NCBI GenBank assembly: GCA_921293015.1
Contig: OV121085.1
Span: 22,457,911-22,521,910 of the forward strand
Reading direction: 5' to 3'
Source of the DNA: Phorcus lineatus
Taxonomy: Eukaryota > Mollusca > Gastropoda > Trochida > Trochidae
DNA: 64,000 nucleotides
The notes under the pieces are model-generated. The model searched no databases. It was given only the letters and a program-made list of their open reading frames with translations, and was not told the DNA's origin. The translations under genes were made by a program, and so were the position numbers. Below are positions 26,503-38,262 of the stretch, in pieces (position 1 is the stretch's first letter; each line of letters starts with the position of its first letter).

Positions 26503-29500
26503 GTAATTCACTATTTATAATGATATTGAAGAGGAATATATGGATAAGAACCTGCTATTTCATGATAGTCAAATATATAACCTGGACAACAATTCCTTTA
26601 TGCAAGATACATTCATATGCATTTAAACTTCTGAAATGCTTTCAAGGAAACCCTATCCAATTAGATTATCAATTATTTCTCTTTTCACTCCGATGAAACT
26701 CCTTTCTTTGCTATTCAACCAAACATACTAATTCCCCTCATTGATATGTGCTAATAACTGTGTAAGGCTTAGTCAAATTGACTGTATGAAACCTGATGGC
26801 CTGCTTCTTAAGCTTCCTGTATATGGTATTGGTAAATTTATATATCTTCAGTTATTGTCCGTAAAACACATGATAAATATAAAGCTATCACATGATTATG
26901 ATTTAAGATAACTAAATGTTTTGCTCCAAAGTGTTCACTTATGGTCACGTATTAATAATTTCCAAATATATAGTCTATGTCATGTTTGTGTTTTTTCTTT
27001 GTAAATATAGCAGAGCATTTTCCAAGATACATTTTGATAAATACCCTCATATACTTATTTCCTTAAACGACCGCTAACCTCGACTTTATCACTTCTCGAT
27101 TTTCGTTCAAAGATTTTTCAACAAAATAAAACTGGGCTTGATTTTTGTTAATTTGTCCAATAAACACCTTTAATTAGCCTTTCATTAAGAAAGTGTAATT
27201 ATTTGGCTAGGGGCCATAAAATACGTAATAAACAGACTGTACAGAGTGGCACATTATTATTTCAACTGAAATACCGCCTTAAATAATTGTTTAATTACCA
27301 TTGATGTGGATATCTTTTGTATACCAAACGCTAAATAGTGTTACATCGTCAAATGATTTATCTTACTGAATGAAAACATTCTCTGAAAAGCGTTAAATAT
27401 TGGGGTTTTTTCTGTGATATTTTTGCTATAGATGTATAGATCATGAGGCAATGATTCTGTTTATGATGTCACAAAAAGGGCGTGTGACCAGTCATGCATT
27501 CACTGGTTTGTGGCAAGATAGATCCAAGCGGACAATCAAAAGTGACATTCAAAAACGGCTTTTAGTACCAAACTGAACATATTTGAGTAGCGACCTTTGA
27601 CTATACTCTACAATATTGTAATTAGACATTCATATATTCCAAAGAAAATAGTGAAATACGTTTGTGGTTATGTAAACTTTAAAAGGACAATTATATATAG
27701 CTGTTACCTAGCCATTTTATCAGAGAAAGTAACGTTTTTTATTATTTGAAATGTGATGAGCACTATAGTTTTTCTAATTTGACATTTTTTTTCTGTAGGA
27801 AGACTTCTGTATTGAGTATCCAGTTACAGGATTATTCATCTTTAGACAGATCTACAGGAGCTTGTCATGCTGTAGATCATACCTTTACCTCATTAATATC
27901 ATAGAAATAATAATAGCCTGTTCCTTGTTGTTTCCATTTCCCCATCTCGCCTCATCTCACCATACCCCGACACACCTTTCCCAAACTCATCTCAACTCAC
28001 AACACCACAACCAAACTCACCGCACGGCAATTCACCTTACCCCATCTAGGTCATATAAAAATCCCCACAGAAGAATGTTGTAATTCATAATACCAAGTCT
28101 TTGACATAAAAGTTGTTAATATATCTTTCATAACTAGAAGGCTTTATTGTGTCAAAAAATCATAGCATATTGTATAGAATTACTAACATATAGAAAAGCG
28201 GTAGACTATTGTGACCCATGCAAATGCTATTGCGATAGTTTTGGATCCAATCATAACTTTTTTCCAGCTGGATTTCCAAAGATTCTATAAGGACCATTTG
28301 ATTGATAAAACAATCTTGAGTCATTTTTCACCAAATGCAAACAGGTTTCACCACTTATAAGGAAATTTCTCATCTTGAACATTTAGAAGTCAAATGAATT
28401 CAAATGGTGTCGATAGTTTACTTTGCCATGGATGTATTGATAGTGTTTTCATGGTTTCGATAGTTTACTTTGCTATGGTTGTATTGATAGTGTTTTCATA
28501 GCGTCGATAGTTTACTTTGCTATGGATGTATTGATAGTGTTTTTATGGTGTCGATAGTTTACTTTGCTATGGATGTATTGATAGTGTTTTTATGGTGTCG
28601 ATAGTTTACTTTGCTATGGATGTATTGATAGTGTTTTCATAGCGTCGATAGTTTATTATGCTATGGATGTATTGATAGTGTTTTTATGGTGTTGATAGTG
28701 TACTATGCTATGGATGTATTGATAGTGTTTTTATGTTCCCTATTGGTAGAGTACTATTAGAAAGATGACCGTTGCAATTTATAGTAATAGTTTGTTATAC
28801 CATTAAACCCTTAAGAATTGGTTTTAATAGTTACATCCTAGATCCTCAAAAGCATTTCATTTCTTTAGTGAATAATGGTAAGTAACTGTAATAACAAAAA
28901 CAGTAAGAAAATAAATTGTCAAATACATGAAAAGAATTTTTGTGTGCATATTTTGACTTCGAAAAACTTTTTTGATTTAGACAATAGCCTATTAGCAAGT
29001 AAGAGATTTGTTAACTTTATGTTCAAACTGAATTTTTCAATTTGTATTATTAAACTTGAAATTATTACTTACCTATAAGCAAGTTACATCTAAATTGCTG
29101 GAAAATTGTAAGTCAAAGAGAAAAATTTATGCTTAAGGAAGAATAAATTGACAGTCTGATTGAAGTCGAACGTGTTCCGAGGAATAATTTAAAGAAAAAA
29201 TTGACTCTGGTGGCATTAGTATGCATTCTACCAGGGGCTTTCCTCTCCACAACGGTTTGAAAGCATCCTTACTGGCACGTTCTGATGTAATCTCAACTAG
29301 CCTATCACAAAGACTCTAGCAAAAGCCTTCAGTGTCAGTATGTAGGGGTAAGTAACTCCCGTTAACCATTCCATAAACTTGATGCATTTGAATTCCAATA
29401 GAGTCACCTTTTAGTAAAAAATTATTCCTCCAAACTAGCATTTTGCATGGTGAAACTACAGTACAATAGTCATGTGTCTCTGTATTCTGCAGGTTGTCCG

Positions 29501-32500
29501 GAAAGAGAGCGGGGAGGAGAGAGTGGTGATAACATACAGCGACTTGTTTGGTGTCTTGGGAGAAGACATTGACCCGGTGTCCATCACTCTCTCCTGTGAT
29601 GGTGTCTGCAGAGTCTACGTCCTCTTCTGTGCCTCACTGTCATATCAGCTTGTCAATGAAGGCACATTTGATGCAAAAACATTTGTTAAAATCCTGAAAC
29701 AATTTCAAAGGAGTACAGTGTTCTGTAGTGGTATTCCTCCTCAAATGATTCCTTCAGAACAAACGAATCGTCCTGATGAATTGAAAACCCATGTTCAGCC
29801 CTTCCTTCGCCATCAAGCAAAGAACTGCGTAATCTACTATAAAACAGATATTGAGATTGCAGAAAAAAATGGACTCTGTCAAAATTGTCAACTTTTGCTT
29901 CAGAAATTGAAAAATCTTGTTCCTTCACAGACATTGCTAGGGGAATTGTGTACAAGCCCTGCTGGTGCAGTGAGCAACATTCCGACTACCGTGTGTGAGC
30001 TGGAGGTAAAACTAGAACCTGTTGGTCAGGAGGTTGAGGGGACACGCCCTGCATTCACAGACATCCTCCTATCTTCCCTCTCCCCCTCCACCTCCATCTC
30101 CACCTGCACACAGGAACTTGTTATTGCTGCCTTGAATGCTGGTAATTGTCAAGAGGTGTCAGGGGATGCGAGTGAGGTTCAAGAGATGTCAGGTGATGCG
30201 AGTGAGGTTCAAGAGATTTTAGAAGATGCGAGTGAGGTTCAAGAGATGTCAGGGGATGTGAGTGAGGTTCAAGAGATGTCAGGGGATGTGAGTGAGGTTC
30301 AAGAGATGTCAGGTGATGCGAGTGAGGTTCAAGAGATGTCAGGTGATGTGAGTGAGGTTCAAGAGATGTCAGGTGATGCGAGTGAGGTTCAAGAGATGTC
30401 AGGTGATGCGAGTGAGGTTCAAGAGATGTCAGGGGAAGCTGAGTCAGGTGAGCTTGGGGAGCAGACTGTAGATCATATCAAGGTTGAGCCAACTAGTGCA
30501 TCTGAATTACAAACTGAAAATATTCTTGAATGTTCCATATCCAGTTCCCAAACATCTCGAGTATGTGATCATAGAAAGGAAAAATTGTACACCAAACAAG
30601 AAATGAACACCAAACCGGAAGTGAACACCAAACCGGAAGTGAACACCAAACCGGAGATAGACAAAACAACAGAGATAAACACAAGATCAGAGAGAGACAT
30701 CAAAACAGAGATGGACACCGAGGAATACTCTGAAGTAATATCACATGCCAGGTATCCGTATGTTGCCAAGATCAGTACAGTGCGTAAAAGGAAACAAAAA
30801 CCTGTTAACAAATCCCCTAAAACAGGCAACAACAGCATTGTGGTTGTGAAGAAGAAAACAAGGTTAGGTTATGAATGTATGACACCATTGGCAAGTAAAA
30901 CAGAACAGACTTCATCAGAAAGTACCGAAGTCAAATCATCATCATCGATGAACAAAGTTGTGGAACCGTTAGCTAGGACCTTAGTACAGACTGTGGTAGA
31001 AAGAAGCACAATGGAGATTTCATCAGCAAGTAACACAGTGGAACCGTCACCAGAAAGTACTGAAGTCAAGATTTCATCAGCGAGTAACACAGTGGAACCA
31101 TCACCAGAAAGTACTGAAGTCAAGATTTCATCAGCAATAAACAATGGCAGGATGCCAAAAACTGATAAAATTGTTGAGTTGCTACAAACAGTTGTGAAAC
31201 CACAGACTTTTAATGTCAAAATGCCATTAGATAATGATATGTTTGTTATGAAACCAGTAACAAAAAGTTCATATGACCTATTACGAATCTACAAGGGACA
31301 GGAGAAGCCATCATCTACTACCTACGCGGTCCGATTACCATCACCACTAACCACCCAATATCAAATGCCCCAATTGCCTAGTAACAAAAATGGAAAACCA
31401 CCAATTGGTCACTTAGAGGGAATGACACAAATTAGTAATGCTATCAGGATGCAGATAACAGATAAGTTGAATGGGTTGCAACCGTCAAGAAAAGGCCAAC
31501 ACTTGAAGCTGGTAGCACAAGGCCAAACTTTGTATGGTCAGCCACAAGTAGAGCACAATGGACTACATCTCCTAACCTCAGTTCTAGGTTCACATCCAAA
31601 TGTATCAGATCCGATTGTTTCAAATCCAAGTGTATCTGATGAAGGTGTACCAAAAGCAAGCTCAGCAGGGGAAAACAAGAAGTGTGTACCAGTGCCAGAG
31701 CCAGAGGTTGACGACGTGAAACTGTGTGCCCAGTCCCTCATTGAGCTGGCCAACCAGCGCCCTGCAGCTGCACTAGGTATGTCTCTCAGTGGGAAGCACC
31801 TCTTGGCTCCTTAAAATGTTCAATAGAGATAAATTGCCTGTTTCATGAATCCTTTTAAGTTTAACAAAATAAATAATAAGATAATAAATTCCTACATCTG
31901 CCATTGATATTTGTTGGAGTACAAGCTGTTATGATGGATGGTAAAACCCCATGAGTAAAACGGTCATTGTCCAGAGTCCGTTCGCTTCTGACATTTCGCA
32001 CTGCTATAAATGCTATTTAGAGTGAGAGTTTCAGTGTTTAGTGAGCAGGTATTTTGTAAGTGAAATTATTCAAGTTTGTTAACACCAAAACTTGTGCTAA
32101 ACACCAACTCACTCAAGTAATTAGATATACTGTCAAAAAAAGTATCATAATTTTGAAAGTTGCTGACTGCTTGAAACATAAGGAGTCAAATCTTCTTAAC
32201 AATGTAAAGTTTAAAGAAACTAAAAGTTTTCCAAGACCTGCATGATTGACTAAAAGGGATGATACATTATGAAATTGGTGATTGTCCAGAACCATGATAG
32301 GGATCACATCAGCAATGCTTAGAAATTTGAAGTGTGAGTATGAAACCCTAAACAAAATAAAATCTACTTCACCTTGTCAGCTACAGGACATATGGCTACA
32401 TTTATAGAATTATGGCATTACATCCGGCCATCTGTTCACCCATAAACTCTCAACTATTTCAACTTCTTCTCCAAAACCATTGACTCAAGATATCTGAAAT

Positions 32501-33572
32501 CTTGTGTACGGACTCCTTGACTAATAAGGTTTTTAATTTTTCAATTTTTCAGTTTGGTAACCCTTTGACCCCACATGGGCCACAACCTTAAAAACTATTT
32601 TCATTTTCTTATCCAGAAGCAATAGGCTTGAATCTTGTGTACAGACCCCTCAGGTGCTGTGTATTCTAATTCGTAGATTTGATGATCCTATGTCAGCTCA
32701 TATGGGGACTTTGTGACCATTTACAAAATGAATTGATGATAAACTGATGAGCTACAGAGTCAGTGGCTGTATTTCTATATCATGTCAATTACTGACAAGT
32801 TATTAACGAGTGAATGCTCAGTTTGAAAATCACAAGTTGACCAGTGTTGTCATTTCTTTCCCAATAACTTTTCACACCTTGCTACATGTAAGCATCTGAC
32901 TGGGCTCCAGATCACGCCGTCTGGGTAGATACCAGTTTAACGTTTATAGTAATTAAAACATTTAAGTGACATTTTCTCTTGCTGTCCCCAGGTATCCCCA
33001 CAACTGTCACTGAGCTGAAGGAAATACCAGAGTTTAAAGAAGTGAAATTACAGAAGAAGAAGAATGAAGGCCATGCCCAGTGTCCAGTCTGCTTTGAGTT
33101 CTACAGCAGTGAGACGGCCCTCCTCAGACATGTGCGCATTCACAACGTGGATCGACCCTTTAGCTGCCCCGTCTGCAACAAGTCCTTCGGGCAGAAGATC
33201 ACTATGAAGGTGCACATGCGTCTGCACACAGGGGAGAAACCTCACCAATGTTACATCTGTGAGAGATCCTTTGCGCAGAAGAGCAACATGGAGACACACG
33301 TGAGACGTCATCTTGGTCTGCGACCATTCAAGTGTGAGCACTGTGGGAAGGGTTTCAGTGATAAGGGCACTCTGGACGAGCATGTGAAGACACACACAGG
33401 GGACCAGCCTTATCTGTGTGTTGTGTGTGGCAAGTCCTTCAGTCAGCGGTCGCACATGCGCACTCACATGAAACGTCACCATGACAACAAAACGCCTTAT
33501 GCATGCAAGAAGTGCACAAAGTCCTTCAAGAACAAGGAGAGTTTAAAGCAACACGTTGAGTCCCATGAATGA
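26383..33572 (+). CDS. Six-finger C2H2 zinc-finger protein, 994 aa, three exons
   Basis: This is probably a nuclear DNA-binding regulator; the target is unknown. Exons are 26383-26502 (phase 0), 29493-31776 and 32992-33572 (TGA). Together they give 995 codons in frame with AG/GT borders (GTAATT, GTATGT). Residues 1-130 form a compact, domain-like N-terminus (VSLFILKSGDFDDLDF, SDLFGVLGEDIDPVSITL) that I cannot name. Residues about 259-353 are a tandem decapeptide SGDASEVQEM, acidic, about ten units. Residues about 400-440 have short TKPEVN repeats, followed by Ser/Thr/Pro-rich disorder with two ASNTVEPSPESTEVK units. Residues 832-993 carry six C2H2 fingers; linkers include TGEKP and TGDQP. The start is the first in-frame ATG after a stop; further 5' non-coding exons are possible. 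Confidence 0.85.
26503..29492 (+). other. Intron 1 of the zinc-finger gene
   Basis: This intron of about 3.0 kb contains an A/T-rich unannotated stretch, a C/A-rich stretch at 27940-28050, and the 47-bp tandem array at 28406-28735. The acceptor is ttctgcag at 29485-29492. An acceptor-like tttttttctgtag occurs near 27787-27799, but the sequence after it soon meets stops. Confidence 0.6.
28406..28735. repeat. 47-bp tandem array in the zinc-finger intron
   Basis: About seven units of GTGTCGATAGTTTACTTTGC then TATGGATGTATTGATAGTG and TTTTTATG or TTTTCATA. Units are well conserved, so the array is fairly young. It lies in intron 1 of the zinc-finger gene. Confidence 0.92.
30150..30435 (+). repeat. 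Coding 30-bp minisatellite in exon 2 of the zinc-finger gene
   Basis: About ten units of 30 bp encode SGDASEVQEM or SGDVSEVQEM (one unit reads LEDASEVQEI). Variation is limited to a few positions (GCG/GTG, GGT/GGG). Units are near-identical, so copy number probably varies between individuals and changes the length of an acidic segment in steps of ten residues. Confidence 0.92.
31777..32991 (+). other. Intron 2 of the zinc-finger gene
   Basis: Bounded by GTATGT (31777) and ccccag (32986-32991). The stretch 32440-32710 contains twice the pattern cttgtgtacgga/cttgtgtacaga and gaccccac-like blocks. It resembles the dispersed repeat near 47753-48070, so it is probably an old repeat. Nothing coding is seen. 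Confidence 0.6.
32992..33572 (+). CDS. Zinc-finger gene, exon 3 (all six fingers)
   Basis: Encodes a basic linker (KLQKKKN) and six C2H2 fingers beginning CPVCFEF, CPVCNKSF, CYICERSF, CEHCGKGF, CVVCGKSF and CKKCTKSF. Spacing is C-x2-C-x12-H-x3/4-H throughout, with all zinc ligands present. The stop TGA is at 33570-33572. The whole DNA-binding part on one terminal exon is common for such genes. Confidence 0.95.
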
Positions 33573-34200
33573 AATGCATAAATTAACATTTGCCAGTTTT
33601 TAATATATTTGTGGTTGTTGTCACTGTTAATCGAATTTATGTATTTATTATTGTAATGAAGTTGTTTTTACTTTTTGTATATAGTGAAACTTTTATAAAT
33701 TTGATGCTGATATTGTGAATTTATAACAAATCCTCAGATATGCAGTTTTTGTTGGTGCTGATCAGTATAGGCAAGAGGGTGGGCATTTGGCTTACTTCCA
33801 GACACAACTTGTGTTCAGCTGATATTACATGAAGTCCATTACTTTCATTAACCATTCCAGATAGTGCTTGCTTTCATGACCAGATTGATGTGATTGGTGT
33901 TTTATACAGGTGCTTCTACGTTGCTTCCAATCATCCTTCCAGCAAATAGGTACAGATATGTGTAAAAGCTTAGATCTGGTGCACATAGAGCATTCTTTTC
34001 AGAGTTTGATTGAGAGTTTGATTCTATTTAATTCTGCATTTAGACTGAAGAGTTTGTTTAGGCAATCTTGGAGGGTGTCTCCCACAACTGGTGTTCTGCA
34101 GTGAAAGGGGATATTGTACATCATGAACTGTGGAGACAAATAAATGAATTGTGTATCGTTATTTTGATTATTTTTCCTTTACTCTACCTTCATGCTTATT
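33573..34200 (+). other. 3' UTR of the zinc-finger gene
   Basis: Sequence downstream of the stop. A canonical AATAAA lies at 34139-34144, a plausible polyadenylation signal about 570 bp after the stop. No other coding content is seen. Confidence 0.5.
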
Positions 34201-35110
34201 TAAACTGGAAAATATTCAAATGCATCTAACTTACTAAATGTGCATGCAGAACTTAATTGTACATTGACCTAGTCTTCTGCATTGCCAATATTAGCTGTTA
34301 TCAGTGAAGTTCAGCAACATTAGCCTTGGCTTATAACAGGATTGTTTGGGGGTTTGAAATCTGAACGTTAATAGGGTTAATTCCCTACCTCAGACTGGGA
34401 GGTATGATATGAGACTTATGATGTCACCTTGCCTCTATGATTTTGTTAAGAATGTATCTATGTTTACCATTTTGAAACCAACACAGTGAAAGTTAGCTTT
34501 TGTGTGCTCCTTTTTTGTATGTCCCCAAAATAAGGCAGTGAAAAAAGAATACAAAATATGCATGTACCAATATATAGCTTTGAGCAGATGTTTTGGCCTG
34601 GATAACATAGGTACTTCCTTTACTTTCTGCTGCTATGAAGGTGTATTATCCACCCAGTGAAGTTGGGTCTTGTGGTGTTGGGGTGGGATAGCACATCACC
34701 TTACCTCTTAAGTTTTTACTTTTTCATAAATTCTATATGTAGCTGTTCCAACTGGGTGTGTTTTCGTCTAGCAATCCATCAAATGCTGGCGTCGTCCATA
34801 AGTCCGTCCATCATCCATTCTCATTTCATGGGAAGCTGAAATCTTGTGCACTGACTGCATGGGCAATGCGACATATCAAATTTGGTTTTAGTTACCCTAT
34901 GGCAACTAATGATATCCTAACGATAAGACCCCCCCACCTATCCCCCTCCCCCACACCTTTTTCTGTTTCTCCTGAGGAAATGCACACTAAATGTATGATA
35001 ACTTCGTATGGTATGACGACCAATGGCCAATCGAGATTATGAATTGCAGTTCTGGTGATGGTCTTACTCCTGATAAGGGCCTATTTCAACCTCCGAAAAA
35101 GTAAATATTC
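34201..35110. other. Intergenic, probable old dispersed repeat
   Basis: No exon is recognised. The stretch 34760-34930 contains cgtccataagtccgtccatc and gggaagctgaaatcttgtg, similar in type to the repeat downstream of 47753. Nothing else is supported. Confidence 0.35.
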
Positions 35111-35698
35111 TTAAAGGCGATATTTTGTTTATAGGTTCATTACTGAAATATGAATATCAGTTAAACTGCTTCGTCTATTCAAGTTGAAGTTGTTTTTTCT
35201 GCCCTCATTTATCCCTAACGGATCACACAAGCCAAATGCCAGTTGTTCAGTTCTTGATATTTAGGACCCTTCTGGTTCCCATGTGTCTAGAAACTTATCG
35301 CGGCTTTATGGCTACTGCTAGTAACCAGCAGTTATAGTGGCAAGTTGTGTCAAATGACAGTACGATAAAAGTTGAATGGACATGTGATGAATGTTATTGA
35401 TGAACGAGTCCCTTCAACCTTGTAAGATTATAGACGGAAGTGTGGCTTATAGATATACAGATATTGACAATTTTCCTACGCTTAAAACACTAAACGTTCT
35501 CACCTCTCGCGCATCAAATAGTTCACTCTCTGTTATTAAATATTCCCTGCCGTTCACCGCTTCTACGGTGTGTTTATAGGCTGAATACGTGTATAACAAG
35601 GTAGAATATTTGAGTGCGGGTCATTAGTAATAATAAGAGATATGAATTATCTGTTCATTATCTATATTTACGAAATTGTTGTGCACTAGTGCCTTTAA
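35111..35698. mobile_element. TTAA-flanked MITE (AGGCAC family), divergent copy
   Basis: Starts TTAA-AGGCGATATT and ends TTGTGCACTAGTGCCT-TTAA. The right terminus matches the right end of 4086-4677, while the left terminus and interior are diverged. It may be a distant member of the same family or a recombinant. Confidence 0.5.
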
Positions 35699-35962
35699 GC
35701 GAGCTCCATTTCGCTGCTCTACTACGCATGACAATCAAAGCGGTTGCTTCGACCAAAACTCCAAGAACTTTTAGCGGCCATTTGTGCCGAGATGGATACT
35801 TTGAGCTTCAACATCGTCTTTCGGTAAATTAGCAGAAATTGCAGTAAAAGCTTGGTAGGTTCTATTAGAGGTGATTCCTAATTCTGTCGTCAATGCATAT
35901 TTTGATATTTAGAATACAGGGGATATATACAAGCGTCCTCCCTTTGTAACTGTGTAATTATA

Positions 35963-36640
35963 AACGCGGTTACAAGAATCCTGTACGTTCCTTGTCTCCT
36001 TGTGAAAACTGTCACCAGGATCCTGTACGTTCCTTGTCTCCTTGTGAAAACTGTCACCAGGATCCTGTACGTTCCTTGTCTCCTTGTGAAAACTGTAACC
36101 AGGATCTTGTATGTTCCTTGTCTCCTTGTGAAAACTGTCACAAGAATCCTGTATGTTCCTTGTCTCCTTGTGAAAACTGTAACCAGGATCCTGTACGTTC
36201 CTTGTCTCTTTGTGAAAACTGTAACCAGGATCCTGTATGTTCCTTGTCGCCTTGTGAAAACTGTAACCAGGATCTTGTATGTTCCTTGTCTCCTTGTGAA
36301 AACTGTCACCAGGATCTTGTATGTTCCTTGTCTCCTTGTGAAAACTGTAACCAGGATCTTGTATGTTCCTTGTCTCCTTGTGAAAACTGTCACCAGGATC
36401 TTGTATGTTCCTTGTCTCCTTGTGAAAACTGTCACCAGGATCCTGTATGTTCCTTGTCGCCTTGTGAAAACTGTAACCGGGATCCTGTACGTTCCTTGTC
36501 TCCTTGTGAAAACTGTCACCAGGATCCTGTATGTCCCTTATCTCCCCGTGAACACTGTAATCAGGATCTTGTATCTTCTTCATCTCCCCGTGAACACTGT
36601 CACGGGATTCCTATATGTTCCTTGTCACCCCGTGAACACT
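35963..36640. repeat. 42-bp minisatellite, about 16 units
   Basis: The unit is CTTGTGAAAACTGTCACCAGG then ATCCTGTACGTTCC and TTGTCTC. Because 42 is a multiple of three, several frames on both strands stay open for more than 200 codons: + SPCENCHQDPV and KTVTRILYVPCLLV types, - TVFTRRQGTYRILV type. Units near 36535-36640 are more diverged. No splice sites or domains outside the array support a gene. One + frame shows mainly synonymous differences between units; see findings. Confidence 0.93.
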
Positions 36641-38105
36641 TAATCCTGTATGTGTTACGTGTGAATTCATAAAGATGAAATCTGTCCCCAGTTAAACCAG
36701 GAAAATATGACAAACAATTGAATATATAAATCATAAAAAATTAATCAATAATTAACAAAGAGTTTGAAGTTACAATATTGACTAATACAAATAAGTCATA
36801 CAATTTTAAAGCATCAAAAGGCTAGCCAAGTTCTTGATCAAATAGCAGTGACAGGTTGAGTCCTGTCCTTGATGAATCCGGTTGTAATCAGTTTCCAAAA
36901 GTGGACAACAATATGGTGCAGCAGTATTGTCGTTAAGTAAATTGTAGAAAACCTGGTTGATCAATTGTGTGAGTGAGTTCTTTCTCATAGCTGGCCTTTA
37001 TACATAGATCACAAGATTTCCAGACTCCTCCTTTTCTAGAAACATCAGGACTCCCAAAATACATTGAGAGGAAAGAACTTTTCAGAGAGATCATTCTAGA
37101 AAACTAGCCTAGATACAAGTATGTGACCCACTAAACAGTGTAACAGTGTTACATAGTGTTACACGTGTAGACAATCACATTCTCATAACATATGTTTCTT
37201 GGCTTGGTCACGAGTCATTGGTTTTTGAGAAATATCGGCACATTGTACAAAGACGAATTGAAATAATCCAAATATGACAGCGTAAAGGACTGAACTGGTG
37301 TGATAACAGTTTTGGCGTTTCTAAACTTCTTGCCTGGCTGATTAATTGCATGATATGACATTTAGCAAGCGTGTACTTTGAAATTGTGAAACACTGTACT
37401 AAAAGATACATGTAAGTAGAATACAAAGCCGATGGCATGTCCTTGTTGACTTGTTATCGATTTGTTTGTGGACGGTGAAAAGCAGACTTCAGCAAAGTTC
37501 GGTGTTAAAAAAGAACTGAACATTGGGGCTATAATATTGACTTACATGCCACGCACAAACCCGTTTTCGGCTTCTTCCCAAGTAACCAAAAATATTTAAG
37601 TAAGGAAAATTTTGTGCAGATCGAGACTCCTTGGCTTATCGTGGAGTTACCAGTTGTAGGGTTGGTGACCCTGTGGTCCCTCCCTGTGGTCCCATATGAA
37701 GACCACAACTGTAAAATCATTAAAACTTAGTTCATCTTATGTTGAAGAATCAAAAAGGTCTATAAGGTGAGGTGTTGTTTTAAGGCTTTAGAGTTATTAG
37801 TAAGTATAAACTGTAGCTTCACTTAGACATTGCCCTTAAATAAGGGCAGGAGGGGCCACGCCATATAAAACCTCTTACCTCTAACTGTGGACCTAGCGGT
37901 CGTGTCCCTTGTACATAGAAGGCTATTTTTGTCTTTTCTTGTCAACTGCTGAAAATATTGTCTTTTAAAAAAGGATGGTGAACTACAGAGCCAATGGTTG
38001 TATTATTTGCTTTAATGGTGTAGAGGATTACATTATGTATTCCATTCACTTCGGAGAATCTACCGACAACCACTGTGGTGTAGAAAATGTTGAAAACGTT
38101 TCCAC
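36641..38105. other. Region downstream of the mARC gene
   Basis: No exon or terminus is recognised. The part nearest 38105 should contain the mARC 3' UTR on the minus strand, but I see no clear minus-strand AATAAA close by. Short repeats such as acagtgttacatagtgttacac occur at 37137-37166. Confidence 0.4.
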
Positions 38106-38262
38106 TCAATGTTCCTGTAGACCATCATACAGATGCATGGAAACTGGCCTCCTCACCCGCCGTCTGATGACCTCGACCTTGTCCCCGACCCGGATGTGAC
38201 CCCCCTCTTCAACAGCTGCGTAGACCCCGAAGAGAGGAGAGCTCCCGTATGGCGGTATGCAT
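38106..38262 (-). CDS. mARC exon 7 (C-terminus and stop)
   Basis: Acceptor agttacag. Encodes SSPLFGVYAAVEEGGHIRVG then DKVEVI and a tail ending LQEH, with stop TGA at 38108-38106. It is separated from exon 6 by 10.5 kb, most of it the Gypsy element. The tail after DKVEVI is unlike vertebrate mARC, where the protein ends about there. Confidence 0.93.

Noticed and set aside
27799-28083. Possible extra exon of the zinc-finger gene after an acceptor-like ttttttctgtag
   Set aside because: Stops follow soon in the phase needed, and exons 1 and 2 already join in phase 0 without it.
29686-31753. Antisense frames over the zinc-finger gene exon 2
   Set aside because: Shadows of the coding strand, following the internal repeats, with no motif of their own.
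33048-33482. 144-codon antisense frame over the zinc-finger array
   Set aside because: Shadow of the C2H2 repeats on the other strand.
35890-36672. Cys-rich protein (CENC repeats) of 226 codons on + and RRQGTY repeats on -
   Set aside because: Both are by-products of a 42-bp minisatellite. Residue-changing variation in these frames and the lack of flanking domains argue against a gene. The third + frame is kept as a finding only.
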